DNA from: Veillonellaceae bacterium | GTDB taxonomy: Bacteria; Bacillota; Negativicutes; Veillonellales; Veillonellaceae | NCBI GenBank assembly: GCA_900765165.1 | Contig: CAAFQR010000127.1 | Span: forward strand, 1 to 12,842 | DNA length: 12,842 bases | Direction: 5' to 3' | Shown here: piece after piece, positions 1 to 6,225 of the stretch | How the letters are laid out: the number at the start of each line of letters is the position of its first letter | Numbering within the stretch: position 1 is the first letter of the stretch | The notes under the pieces: model-generated | The model's database searches: none | What the model saw: only the letters and a program-made list of their open reading frames with translations | What the model was told of the DNA's origin: nothing | Made by a program: the position numbers and the translations under genes

Positions 1-2
1 AC

Positions 3-83
3 CGGACACCGCAAGAAGCTTTCTTAGAGGAAGTTAAGAAGTTAGTGGATTTAGAAAGTGTTCAATTTCATATTGCAATTTAA
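3..83 (+). CDS. C-terminal fragment of a gene entering from the left edge; possibly an IS30-type transposase
   Basis: Frame 3 is open from the window edge to TAA at 81-83 and gives a 26-residue tail with a charged helix followed by a hydrophobic strand-like end (VQFHIAI). The segment RTPQEAFLEE resembles the RTPxEAF stretch found near the C-terminus of IS30-family transposases, after the conserved NNRPRKxL motif, which would lie outside the window. It is the only plausible plus-strand gene here, and is convergent with the minus-strand cstA block. The assignment rests on one short motif, so another protein family is quite possible. No IS terminal inverted repeat could be identified in the spacer that follows. 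Confidence 0.4.
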   Translation, partial: RTPQEAFLEEVKKLVDLESVQFHIAI

Positions 84-203
84 GATTTAATTTTATTACA
101 TATTAACTATTCATTATTCTTAAAGCGCTATTTTAGAGTTATAAGACAAAAAGATAAAACAAAAAGAAGAAAGCCGATACTCTAAATTCCCCTCTCCTCC
201 CAT
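84..203. other. AT-rich spacer without recognised features
   Basis: This stretch separates the plus-strand gene tail from the large palindrome. It is strongly AT-rich and becomes purine-rich around 147-172. It has stop codons in all frames, and I see no convincing promoter, terminator or inverted repeat in it apart from a 6-bp AGCGCT palindrome near 124. Confidence 0.6.
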
Positions 204-600
204 CCACGACTAAGATTTACTAAAGACGCGGCTGGCTCACCAAGTAAGATAGGATGAAGACGCTACTGTACTCACGGCAGATGCTAGCCATGGTAACATT
301 TGGTCAGAGTATAAAAGGATTGCGCTGTACCTTAAACTTGTCAGTTTGCTGAGAAAGTAGCTCAAACAGAAAACCGCTCCGAACAAGGGCGAGCCAACAA
401 CCATTACGTAAGTACGGTTGTGGATTGCCCTTTTCGGAGCGGTTATTTTTGATATTCTCAAAAACTGACAAGTTCAAGGTTTGGCCTAAGTTTTATACAA
501 GACCAAATGTTACCCTATCGCTTGTAAGGCCGTATGTACAGTAGCGTCAAAGCATAACTTACGCGATGTACAGCCGCGTCTAAGTAAATCTTAAGCGTGG
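204..600. repeat. Large imperfect palindrome (MITE-like or long structured RNA), about 400 bp
   Basis: The two halves are inverted copies of each other, in ordered blocks around a centre near 403-409. Block pairs: CCACG 204-208 with CGTGG 596-600; TAAGATTTACT 211-221 with its complement 583-593; AGACGCGGCTG 224-234 with 571-581; GACGCTACTGTAC 259-271 with 536-548; GGTAACATTTGGTC 292-305 with 501-514; a 19-bp block 329-347 with 462-480 (one mismatch); AACCGCTCCGAA 372-383 with 433-444; AAGGGC 385-390 with 427-432. Between blocks the arms diverge and carry small indels, as expected of an old palindrome or a structure kept by base pairing. The longest reading frame inside is only a shadow. Its right end touches the cstA stop codon. 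It has the size and form of a miniature inverted-repeat element, but no transposase or clear target duplication is visible. Confidence 0.8.
372..444 (-). terminator. Central stem-loop of the palindrome; likely terminator for the promoter-distal cstA
   Basis: A 12-bp perfect stem (AACCGCTCCGAA 372-383 with 433-444) continues inward with AAGGGC/GCCCTT and CAACC/GGTTG to a loop around 403-415. On the minus strand the stem is followed by GGTTTTCTGTTTG, a modest U-rich run; on the plus strand by TTATTTTTGAT. It could therefore stop transcripts from either side. It lies about 150 nt past the cstA stop codon at 591, and I see no simpler terminator nearer. Confidence 0.55.
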
Positions 601-2465
601 TTCTTTGCCCAGTTTACTTCTTCCAACACTTCTTCAGCTTTGCCTTCTTTTTCTAATTCAGCCAAAGTCTGAGCTTCAATTTCGGTTTCAGTACGATAAT
701 CCTGTTCCATCTTGCTGCAACGAATCCAGCTACGAACGGATTCAACCATAACGCCTGCTACGAGCAAGAACATTACGATAGATACCACAACCAACGTCCA
801 TTTACCCTGCGGAATGTAGTTGTCGAATACGTTGAGGTAATCGGCCATAACCGTGATGACAGCGATGAAGAAGCAAGGAATTGCAGTAACCCAAGCATAA
901 CGTTTACGACCCAAGCGGATGATAACCGTAGTACCGATTGCAAGACCCATAGTAGCCAACAACTGGTTGGATACACCGAACAACGGCCAAATAGTACCGA
1001 TGTTACCCTGCAATACGAGGTAACCCCAAGTTATACATACGAGGAAGGAAGAAAGGTAAACGCCAGGAGTCCAATGCGTATCACGCATTTTCGGAATAGC
1101 CATACCGAGCAATTCCTGAACCATGTAACGGCTTACACGAGTACCAGCATCGATCAAAGTCAAGATGAACAAAGCTTCGAACATGATGCAGAAGTGATAC
1201 CAGTAACCCATCAAATGAGCCATCATCGGAATCTGAGAGAAAATGTGAGCCATACCAACGGCCAAGGATACAGCGCCGCCCGGACGGTGCATCAAGTCTT
1301 CACCAACCATTGCGGACAACTGCGGCAATTCATGAACCTGTAAGCCCAAAGCTTTGAAGGTTTCAGCCGTGGAGTTAATAGCGAAGTAATCGTTAGGATT
1401 CAAGCTGGTTGCAGCGATAAGAGCCATCATAGCGATGAAGCCTTCAGTCAACATAGCGCCGTAACCGATAGGTAACATTTCTTTTTCGTTAGTAATCATT
1501 TTCGGGGTCGTACCGGTAGATACTGTTGCATGGAAACCGGACAACGCACCACAAGCGATAGTGATAAATACGAACGGAATAGCGGAACCATTCAATACCG
1601 GGCCACCGCCCCAAACATAAGCGGAGAAAGCAGGCATGTGGATTACCGGCATTACGCAGATAATACCTAAAGCCAACGCACCGATAGTACCAACCTTCAT
1701 ATAAGTGGACAAGTAACCACGCGGTGCCAAGAGCAACCAAACCGGAAGAGCTGCAGCGAAGAAGCTGTATACAGCCAACATAATTTCAATCTGTTCACGA
1801 TTGTAGGTGAAATAAGGAGCCAAGGAAGAAGCCGCTACGTTTGGTCCAAAGATAACAGCTGCTAAAATCATAGCAACACCGATAATCGTAGCTTCTTTAA
1901 TCTGACCAGGGCGGATCCAGCGGAGGTAGCAACCGATGAAGATAGCGATAGGAATCGTCATACTAACGGTGAAGAAGCCCCACGGGGAGTTTTCCAAGGA
2001 GTTAGCTACAACGGCAGCCATACCAGCCATGGTGATAATCAACAAGAACAAGGTAGCTAACATGGTCATGAAACCAGCTACGCTAGAAATTTCGCCTTTC
2101 GCGATATCGGCAATGGATTTACCGTTATAACGAACGGAAGCGAACAACAACACAAAGTCATGTACAGCGCCGGCTAAAACGCAACCGATCAAAATCCAGA
2201 GCACGCCCGGCAAGTAACCGAACTGTGCAGCGATAACCGGACCAACCAACGGACCAGCACCGGCGATTGCTGCGAAGTGCTGACCGAACGTAACCCATTT
2301 GTTAGTCGGTACATAGTCGACACCATCATTGATTCTTACCGCCGGTGTTACACGATACTGGTTAACCGTTAACACTTTAGCTGCGATGAACGCACCATAG
2401 AGGCGGTAGGCAATTGCAAGCACGAGGGCTGATACAATTACCAGATAAATCCCATTCATTTCCAT
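591..2465 (-). CDS. cstA: CstA-family carbon-starvation carrier, promoter-distal paralog (624 aa)
   Basis: Polytopic inner-membrane protein of the CstA family (CstA plus CstA 5TM domains). Relatives import pyruvate (E. coli BtsT and CstA) or peptides; the substrate here is not readable from sequence. Family hallmarks: HFAAIAGAGPLVGPVIAAQ near residues 63-81, the AGAVHDF segment, the STGTTPKM stretch in the middle, and the FGVSNQLLATMGLAIGTT segment towards the C-terminus, then a charged cytoplasmic tail. The length fits the shorter Gram-positive-type CstA rather than the roughly 700-residue E. coli form. ATG 2465 is chosen because AAGGAGG sits 9 nt upstream and the same MEMNGIYLV start is used by the adjacent paralog; the frame stays open upstream to a GTG at 2528 that has no ribosome site. 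Oddities: Gln62 replaces the His62 of the paralog, and the tail is about 15 residues longer. It has its own promoter candidate, and its stop abuts the palindrome. Confidence 0.93.
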   Translation of the reverse strand: MEMNGIYLVIVSALVLAIAYRLYGAFIAAKVLTVNQYRVTPAVRINDGVDYVPTNKWVTFGQHFAAIAGAGPLVGPVIAAQFGYLPGVLWILIGCVLAGAVHDFVLLFASVRYNGKSIADIAKGEISSVAGFMTMLATLFLLIITMAGMAAVVANSLENSPWGFFTVSMTIPIAIFIGCYLRWIRPGQIKEATIIGVAMILAAVIFGPNVAASSLAPYFTYNREQIEIMLAVYSFFAAALPVWLLLAPRGYLSTYMKVGTIGALALGIICVMPVIHMPAFSAYVWGGGPVLNGSAIPFVFITIACGALSGFHATVSTGTTPKMITNEKEMLPIGYGAMLTEGFIAMMALIAATSLNPNDYFAINSTAETFKALGLQVHELPQLSAMVGEDLMHRPGGAVSLAVGMAHIFSQIPMMAHLMGYWYHFCIMFEALFILTLIDAGTRVSRYMVQELLGMAIPKMRDTHWTPGVYLSSFLVCITWGYLVLQGNIGTIWPLFGVSNQLLATMGLAIGTTVIIRLGRKRYAWVTAIPCFFIAVITVMADYLNVFDNYIPQGKWTLVVVSIVMFLLVAGVMVESVRSWIRCSKMEQDYRTETEIEAQTLAELEKEGKAEEVLEEVNWAKNHA

Positions 2466-2474
2466 AGTAGGAAA

Positions 2475-2480
2475 CCTCCT
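2475..2480 (-). promoter_or_regulatory. Ribosome binding site deciding the cstA start
   Basis: AGGAGG on the minus strand, 9 nt before ATG 2465. The surrounding ATTATGTT-AGGAGGTTT context is repeated almost exactly before the second cstA, showing that the duplication included the translation start region. Confidence 0.85.
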
Positions 2481-2520
2481 TAACATAATAGCCAATCGGC
2501 CGAAAGATAAATGCGTTTTG

Positions 2521-2540
2521 GTTACCACACACTAGGTAAC
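2521..2540. promoter_or_regulatory. GTTACC-N8-GGTAAC inverted repeat in the cstA leader (operator candidate)
   Basis: A perfect 6-bp inverted repeat with an 8-bp spacer lies 55-75 nt upstream of the ATG, just downstream of the predicted start of transcription. It could bind a dimeric regulator or form a small leader hairpin. No equivalent is seen before the other cstA copy. Confidence 0.35.
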
Positions 2541-2554
2541 TTCTTACAGTACGC

Positions 2555-2583
2555 ATTGTAAAATAATTTCTTTGCCCCGTAAA
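2555..2583 (-). promoter_or_regulatory. Promoter candidate for the promoter-distal cstA
   Basis: On the minus strand TTTACG (2583-2578) and TACAAT (2560-2555) are separated by 17 nt. The -10 box matches the consensus at 5 of 6 positions and the -35 at 4 of 6. It would give a leader of about 80 nt. Two phased direct repeats lie 10 bp upstream of the -35 box, the usual place for an activator. Confidence 0.5.
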
Positions 2584-2593
2584 TGAAATTTCG

Positions 2594-2623
2594 ATGAACG
2601 GAATAAAACGGGGGCTAAACGGA
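2594..2623 (-). promoter_or_regulatory. Pair of LytTR-type direct repeats upstream of cstA
   Basis: On the minus strand TCCGTTTAG (2623-2615) and TCCGTTCAT (2602-2594) are spaced 21 bp start to start, with 12 bp between them. Against the published LytTR-regulator consensus [TA][AC][CA]GTTN[AG][TC], the promoter-proximal copy matches 9 of 9 positions and the distal copy 8 of 9. They end 10 bp upstream of the -35 candidate. E. coli BtsR, a LytTR regulator, activates the CstA-family gene btsT, which makes this assignment sensible. Confidence 0.5.
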
Positions 2624-2626
2624 AAT

Positions 2627-2750
2627 GACTGTTCTCAAAGGGTTCTCAGACCGCTCCCGAGCATGCCTTACTGGGCATATTCTGTCCCTATCGCTTTTAT
2701 TGCTAAAGTTCATTAACAAAAGTATCGGTAGATTTGTTAAAATGGCACGA
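2627..2750. other. Spacer between the two cstA genes, no further feature seen
   Basis: This part of the 393-bp gap between the cstA genes lies between the direct repeats and the terminator. It contains a weak ATGCC/GGCAT inverted repeat near 2665-2680 but no confident promoter or reading frame. Confidence 0.5.
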
Positions 2751-2789
2751 AAAAGCCTCCCAGAACTGTTATGTTTCCAGGAGGCTTTT
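2751..2789 (-). terminator. Rho-independent terminator of the promoter-proximal cstA
   Basis: AAAAGCCTCC (2751-2760) pairs with GGAGGCTTTT (2780-2789) across a 19-nt loop. On the minus strand the stem is followed by a T run (GGCTTTTTCG). It starts about 70 nt after the cstA stop at 2859 and separates this gene from its downstream paralog, implying separate transcription units. Confidence 0.8.
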
Positions 2790-2858
2790 CATTTCACCTT
2801 TTACTTTTACCTATGTGCTTTTTACTTACTACGTGTAGGGTTGAAGTGATAGCAAGTG

Positions 2859-4688
2859 TTAAGCATTCTTTTCTTTCAGGGTTTTCAATGTTTCTGCTTC
2901 AATGTCTTCTTCGTTACGATAATCCTGTTCAATGTTCGAGTAGCGAATCCAAGAACGAACCGCTTCGACCATAACTGTTGCAACGAGGAGCAACATGATA
3001 CCACTAACAACAACCAAAATCCATTTGCCCTGCGGAATGTAGTTGTCGAATACGTTCAGATAATCGGCCCAAACCGTAATGCACGCGATGAATACGCACG
3101 GAATCGCCGTAACCCAAGCATAACGCTTACGGCCCATGCGGATAATAACCGTCGTGCCAATTGCGAGACCCATGGTAGCCAACAGCTGGTTAGATACACC
3201 GAACAGCGGCCAAATGGTGCCGATATTACCTTGCAATACTAAGTAACCCCAGGTTACGCATACGAGGAAGGAGCAAAGATATACACCAGGAGCCCAGTGC
3301 GTATCGCGCATCTTCGGGAATGCCATACCCAACAATTCCTGCAACATATAACGGCTTACGCGAGTACCGGCATCGATCAAAGTCAAGATAAACAAGGCTT
3401 CGAACATGATGCAGAAATGGTACCAGTAACCCATCAAGTGAGACATGTTCGGCAACTGGGAGAAAATATGAGCCATACCAACAGCGAGAGATACAGCGCC
3501 GCCAGGACGATGCATCAAATCTTCGCCTACCATAGCGGACAACGCCGGTAATTCGTGAGCCTGCAAGCCCAATTTGTTGAACGTTGCAGCTGTGGAGTTA
3601 ATAGCGAAATAGTCGGCCGGGTTAAGACTCGTTGCGGCGATAAGAGCCATCATAGCGATGAAGGCTTCCGTCAACATAGCGCCGTAGCCAATCGGCAACA
3701 TTTCTTTTTCGTTGGTAATCATCTTCGGAGTCGTACCAGTGGAAATCGTCGCATGGAAACCGGACAAAGCGCCACAAGCGATAGTGATGAATACGAACGG
3801 TAATACGGAGCCGCTTAATACAGGGCCACCGCCGCCAACATAGGGGGACAACGCCGGCATATGGATAACCGGCATTACGATGATAATGCCCAATGCCAAC
3901 GCAGCAATGGTACCAATCTTCATGTACGTGGACAAGTAGTCACGCGGTGCCAAGAGCAACCATACCGGAAGTGCTGCAGCGAAGAAGCTGTATACAGCAA
4001 GCATGATTTCGATGGTCACACGGTCGTACGTAAAGTATTTAGCATACGGAGACGCTGCTACGTCCGGGCCATAGAATACGGCGGCTAAGATAAGCAACAC
4101 GCCGATAATCGTAGCTTCGCGGATTTTGCCGGGGCGAATCCATTTCAGATAAATACCGATGAAGATGGCGATAGGAATCGTCATACTAACCGTGAAGAAC
4201 CCCCACGGGGAATTTTCCAACGAGTTAGCAACAACGGCAGACATACCGGCCATAGTGATGATCAATAAGAACAGTGTAGCTAACATGGTCGTAATGCCTG
4301 CGAGACTGGAAATTTCGCCCTTTGCAATGTCCGCAATCGACTTCCCATTATAACGTACGGACGAGAAGAGCAATACAAAGTCGTGAACTGCACCGGCCAA
4401 CACGGAACCGATTAAAATCCACAACATGCCCGGCAAATAGCCGAACTGCGCTGCAATTACAGGACCAACCAACGGGCCGGCACCGGCAATCGCCGCAAAA
4501 TGATGGCCGAACGTAACCCACTTATTCGTCGGCACATAGTCAACACCATCGTTAATCGCCACAGCCGGCGTCGTCCGATATTGGTTGACCGTCAGAACCT
4601 TGGCCGCAATGAATGCCCCATACAGACGGTAGGCAATTGCGAGCACCAAGGCGGAAATAATTACTAGGTAAATACCGTTCATTTCCAT
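2859..4688 (-). CDS. cstA: CstA-family carbon-starvation carrier, promoter-proximal paralog (609 aa)
   Basis: This is the second, tandem CstA-family inner-membrane carrier, well over four fifths identical by eye to the copy downstream. Relatives move pyruvate or peptides into the cell. It keeps the usual HHFAAIAGAGPLVGP at residues 62-76, AGAVHDF, STGTTPKM and FGVSNQLLA segments. The charged C-terminal tail is shorter than in the paralog and ends EKNA. ATG 4688 is set by AGGAGG 8 nt upstream and by alignment with the paralog; an in-frame GTG at 4754 lacks a ribosome site and is rejected. Upstream lie three phased direct repeats and a 10-bp inverted repeat; downstream is a strong terminator. 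Which of the two copies is the main transporter cannot be told from sequence, but this one has the more typical family residues. Confidence 0.93.
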   Translation of the reverse strand: MEMNGIYLVIISALVLAIAYRLYGAFIAAKVLTVNQYRTTPAVAINDGVDYVPTNKWVTFGHHFAAIAGAGPLVGPVIAAQFGYLPGMLWILIGSVLAGAVHDFVLLFSSVRYNGKSIADIAKGEISSLAGITTMLATLFLLIITMAGMSAVVANSLENSPWGFFTVSMTIPIAIFIGIYLKWIRPGKIREATIIGVLLILAAVFYGPDVAASPYAKYFTYDRVTIEIMLAVYSFFAAALPVWLLLAPRDYLSTYMKIGTIAALALGIIIVMPVIHMPALSPYVGGGGPVLSGSVLPFVFITIACGALSGFHATISTGTTPKMITNEKEMLPIGYGAMLTEAFIAMMALIAATSLNPADYFAINSTAATFNKLGLQAHELPALSAMVGEDLMHRPGGAVSLAVGMAHIFSQLPNMSHLMGYWYHFCIMFEALFILTLIDAGTRVSRYMLQELLGMAFPKMRDTHWAPGVYLCSFLVCVTWGYLVLQGNIGTIWPLFGVSNQLLATMGLAIGTTVIIRMGRKRYAWVTAIPCVFIACITVWADYLNVFDNYIPQGKWILVVVSGIMLLLVATVMVEAVRSWIRYSNIEQDYRNEEDIEAETLKTLKEKNA

Positions 4689-4696
4689 GATGCAAA

Positions 4697-4702
4697 CCTC
4701 CT
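4697..4702 (-). promoter_or_regulatory. Ribosome binding site deciding the cstA start
   Basis: AGGAGG on the minus strand, 8 nt before ATG 4688, in a context shared with the other cstA leader. Confidence 0.85.
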
Positions 4703-4781
4703 CAACATAATGCCCTACACAAACCCTTTTGCCATATAATGAAATCCATAGCACACACCCAACCTTTTTACTACGGACTTA

Positions 4782-4832
4782 ATTATATAACTTTTACACA
4801 TTTATTTTATGACTTTTTCACATGATAGTAAA
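4782..4832 (-). promoter_or_regulatory. Promoter region candidate for the promoter-proximal cstA
   Basis: TTTACT (4832-4827), 17 nt, then TAAAAT (4809-4804) on the minus strand resembles the promoter of the other copy (TTTACG-N17-TACAAT). A perfect TATAAT also occurs at 4787-4782 but has no good -35 box. Either gives a leader of roughly 90-115 nt. The choice between them is uncertain. Confidence 0.35.
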
Positions 4833-4862
4833 TAGGCTGTTTTCAAAAATAGGCCTATTTAC
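4828..4862. promoter_or_regulatory. 10-bp perfect inverted repeat upstream of cstA
   Basis: GTAAATAGGC (4828-4837) and GCCTATTTAC (4853-4862) are perfect inverted copies with a 15-nt spacer. The promoter-proximal arm overlaps the -35 candidate. There is no T tract on either side, so an operator is likelier than a terminator. Confidence 0.4.
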
Positions 4863-4863
4863 G

Positions 4864-4913
4864 CCAAACAGAACAAATTAAACTATAAACAGAAATATAT
4901 CAAGCCAAACAGA
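4864..4913 (-). promoter_or_regulatory. Three phased direct repeats upstream of cstA (LytTR-like)
   Basis: AAACAGAA occurs at 4866-4873, 4887-4894 and 4907-4914, with starts 21 and 20 bp apart, that is two helical turns. Read on the minus strand, the 9-mers TCTGTTTGG, TCTGTTTAT and TCTGTTTGG match the LytTR-regulator consensus at 7, 8 and 7 of 9 positions. A degenerate fourth copy (GGAAAT, 4931-4936) keeps the 20-bp phase inside a GGAAATTTCC palindrome. Confidence 0.45.
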
Positions 4914-4936
4914 AATATTTTTAGACGTTTGGAAAT

Positions 4937-5018
4937 TTCCATTCAGCGGTCCCCTGTTCCCCTGTGACAAAATAGCCTTTGCTGCTCATGCTAATCCCCT
5001 ATTCTGCCGTAAAATTAA
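4937..5018. other. Spacer without recognised features
   Basis: Part of the 458-bp gap between galM and cstA. It has a short CCCCTGT direct repeat (4951 and 4959) but nothing I can interpret. Confidence 0.5.
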
Positions 5019-5063
5019 AAACTAGCCTCCCAAGTACGAAAATCGTACCTAGAAGGCTAGTTT
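5019..5063 (-). terminator. Strong bidirectional terminator after galM
   Basis: AAACTAGCCT (5019-5028) pairs with AGGCTAGTTT (5054-5063), and inside it GTACGA (5034-5039) pairs with TCGTAC (5043-5048). On the minus strand it is followed by TTTTTAATTTTA, on the plus strand by GTTTTTCC. It ends the MOSC-moaA-galM unit about 85 nt past the galM stop. Confidence 0.82.
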
Positions 5064-5112
5064 GTTTTTCCCTATTTAATTGTATTGCTTACACATCTCT
5101 GTGAAATAAACT

Positions 5113-5144
5113 GCCTCCTCGAACTTTATGCTCGTACCGGAGGT
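5113..5144 (-). terminator. Weak stem-loop immediately after galM
   Basis: GCCTCC (5113-5118) pairs with GGAGGT (5139-5144), one pair being G-U, directly after the galM stop. On the minus strand it is followed by AGTTTATTTC. It may be a minor terminator or a 3'-end stabilising hairpin ahead of the strong one. Confidence 0.35.
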
Positions 5145-5146
5145 GT

Positions 5147-6220
5147 TTACCACTTAAACCTGAATACAATCACTCGTTCATACACCTGATTCGCCTTCGT
5201 ATAAGACTCACCAAAGCCCGGAGTGTTGCAATCGTTAGGCAGGAATTGCGGTTCAATGCAGCAGCCGCTGTGCTGTGTATAGACGGCCCCGTTGCGACCT
5301 GTTTCATCGAGCCAGTTGCCCGTATAGAACTGATAGCCCGGCGCATCGCTAAGGACCTGTAGTTCTAAATCCGGCACGCGAATGCGACCACAAAGCTGCA
5401 AGTAGCGGTCGTCTTCGTCAGCAAAGGGCTGCGGCGTCAGTTCTTCGTGCGGGCTGCGAAGCACGTAGTGATGATCGTAGCCACGAAGCGGTGCCAACAC
5501 GTCCTTGTACGTTTCCAGTGCCTTACCGATGCGCGTCCAAGGCCGCAAATCGAAGGGCGTTCCCTGCACACCTTCAATAACGCCGGTCGGAATCTGATTA
5601 TCATCCATCAGCGCAAAGCGTTCGGCACCTAACGACACTTCATGGTCTTCCACCGTAGGAGCGCCGGACAGATTAAAATAGCTGTGATTCGTCACGTTTA
5701 CCACGGAGTTTTCCGACGTCATGTACGTATACACTAAGCGAAGCTCTTGACCGGTCAAAATGGCCTTCAAGCGAATGCGCAAGGTACCCGGAAAGCCATC
5801 GGTGCGCGTCGGCACCGTTTCGCCTAGCACCAAACCATCCGTATCCGGCTCACTGCCAAAAGAAATACTGCCGTCATTCAGATCATGCCACACATTATAC
5901 GTGAGCCCCTTCGGCCCACTGTGCAACAGGTTTTCCCCATTATTCGGCGTCCACGTGTACGTTTTCCCATCCACCGTACATTGCGCCTTACCTAAGCGAT
6001 TCGCTACGCGACCAACGGACGCACCTAAATAGGCCGTGCCCTGTTCGTACTGCATGGCCGTATCATAACCCAGCACGACACTTCGTTTCAGCGGCTTAAT
6101 GTACAAATCCATTAACGTCGCGCCGTAATCGGTAAACCGTGCCTTCAAGCACTGCGTCTCTAAGTCATAATAGTTAATCGCTTCGCCAGCCTTCGTCGTG
6201 CCGGCTACACTCCGTTTCAT
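5147..6220 (-). CDS. galM: Aldose 1-epimerase (galactose mutarotase), 357 aa
   Basis: Cytoplasmic enzyme interconverting the alpha and beta anomers of galactose and glucose, feeding the Leloir pathway. Family landmarks, numbered from the chosen start: NR at 74-75, NGENLLHSG with His100, TNHSYFNL with the general-acid His179, GYDHHYVL with Asp249, and CIEPQFLPND with the catalytic base Glu323. The length is normal for the family. ATG 6220 lies 5 nt after the moaA stop, with AGGGGG 9 nt upstream inside the last moaA codons; a GTG at 6244 in the same frame would add 8 residues and overlap moaA, and is less likely. It is the third gene of a MOSC-moaA-galM unit, an unexpected partner for cofactor genes; no other galactose gene is in the window. 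A strong terminator follows. Confidence 0.93.
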   Translation of the reverse strand: MKRSVAGTTKAGEAINYYDLETQCLKARFTDYGATLMDLYIKPLKRSVVLGYDTAMQYEQGTAYLGASVGRVANRLGKAQCTVDGKTYTWTPNNGENLLHSGPKGLTYNVWHDLNDGSISFGSEPDTDGLVLGETVPTRTDGFPGTLRIRLKAILTGQELRLVYTYMTSENSVVNVTNHSYFNLSGAPTVEDHEVSLGAERFALMDDNQIPTGVIEGVQGTPFDLRPWTRIGKALETYKDVLAPLRGYDHHYVLRSPHEELTPQPFADEDDRYLQLCGRIRVPDLELQVLSDAPGYQFYTGNWLDETGRNGAVYTQHSGCCIEPQFLPNDCNTPGFGESYTKANQVYERVIVFRFKW

Positions 6221-6225
6221 AAGCC

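Noticed and set aside
237..461. 74-codon minus-strand reading frame between the window edge and cstA
   Set aside because: It lies wholly inside the large palindrome, has no good ribosome site and no recognisable protein features; the inverted symmetry explains the sequence better.
2466..2528. Longer start for the distal cstA at GTG 2528
   Set aside because: No ribosome site precedes it, the extra residues are not membrane-like or shared with the paralog, and AGGAGG sits correctly before ATG 2465.
2856..3242. 128-codon plus-strand reading frame opposite cstA
   Set aside because: It is antisense to a clearly real membrane-protein gene, its translation has low-complexity polar composition, and it lacks a ribosome site. 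The other plus-strand frames opposite the minus-strand genes are shadows for the same reason.
4659..4715. Short upstream frame (MLRRFASWK) overlapping the start of the promoter-proximal cstA
   Set aside because: Its ATG lies just before the cstA ribosome site with only a poor AGGG upstream; in the paralog the same ATG is in frame with the gene. Probably a by-product of the ribosome-site sequence.
4810..4826. CRP-like TGTGA site near the cstA promoter
   Set aside because: Only one half-site is recognisable; the second half does not match, and CRP control of carbon starvation genes is an enterobacterial expectation that should not be transferred without better evidence.
4949..4965. CCCCTGT tandem copy
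   Set aside because: Two 7-bp copies in a spacer with no other pattern; likely chance.
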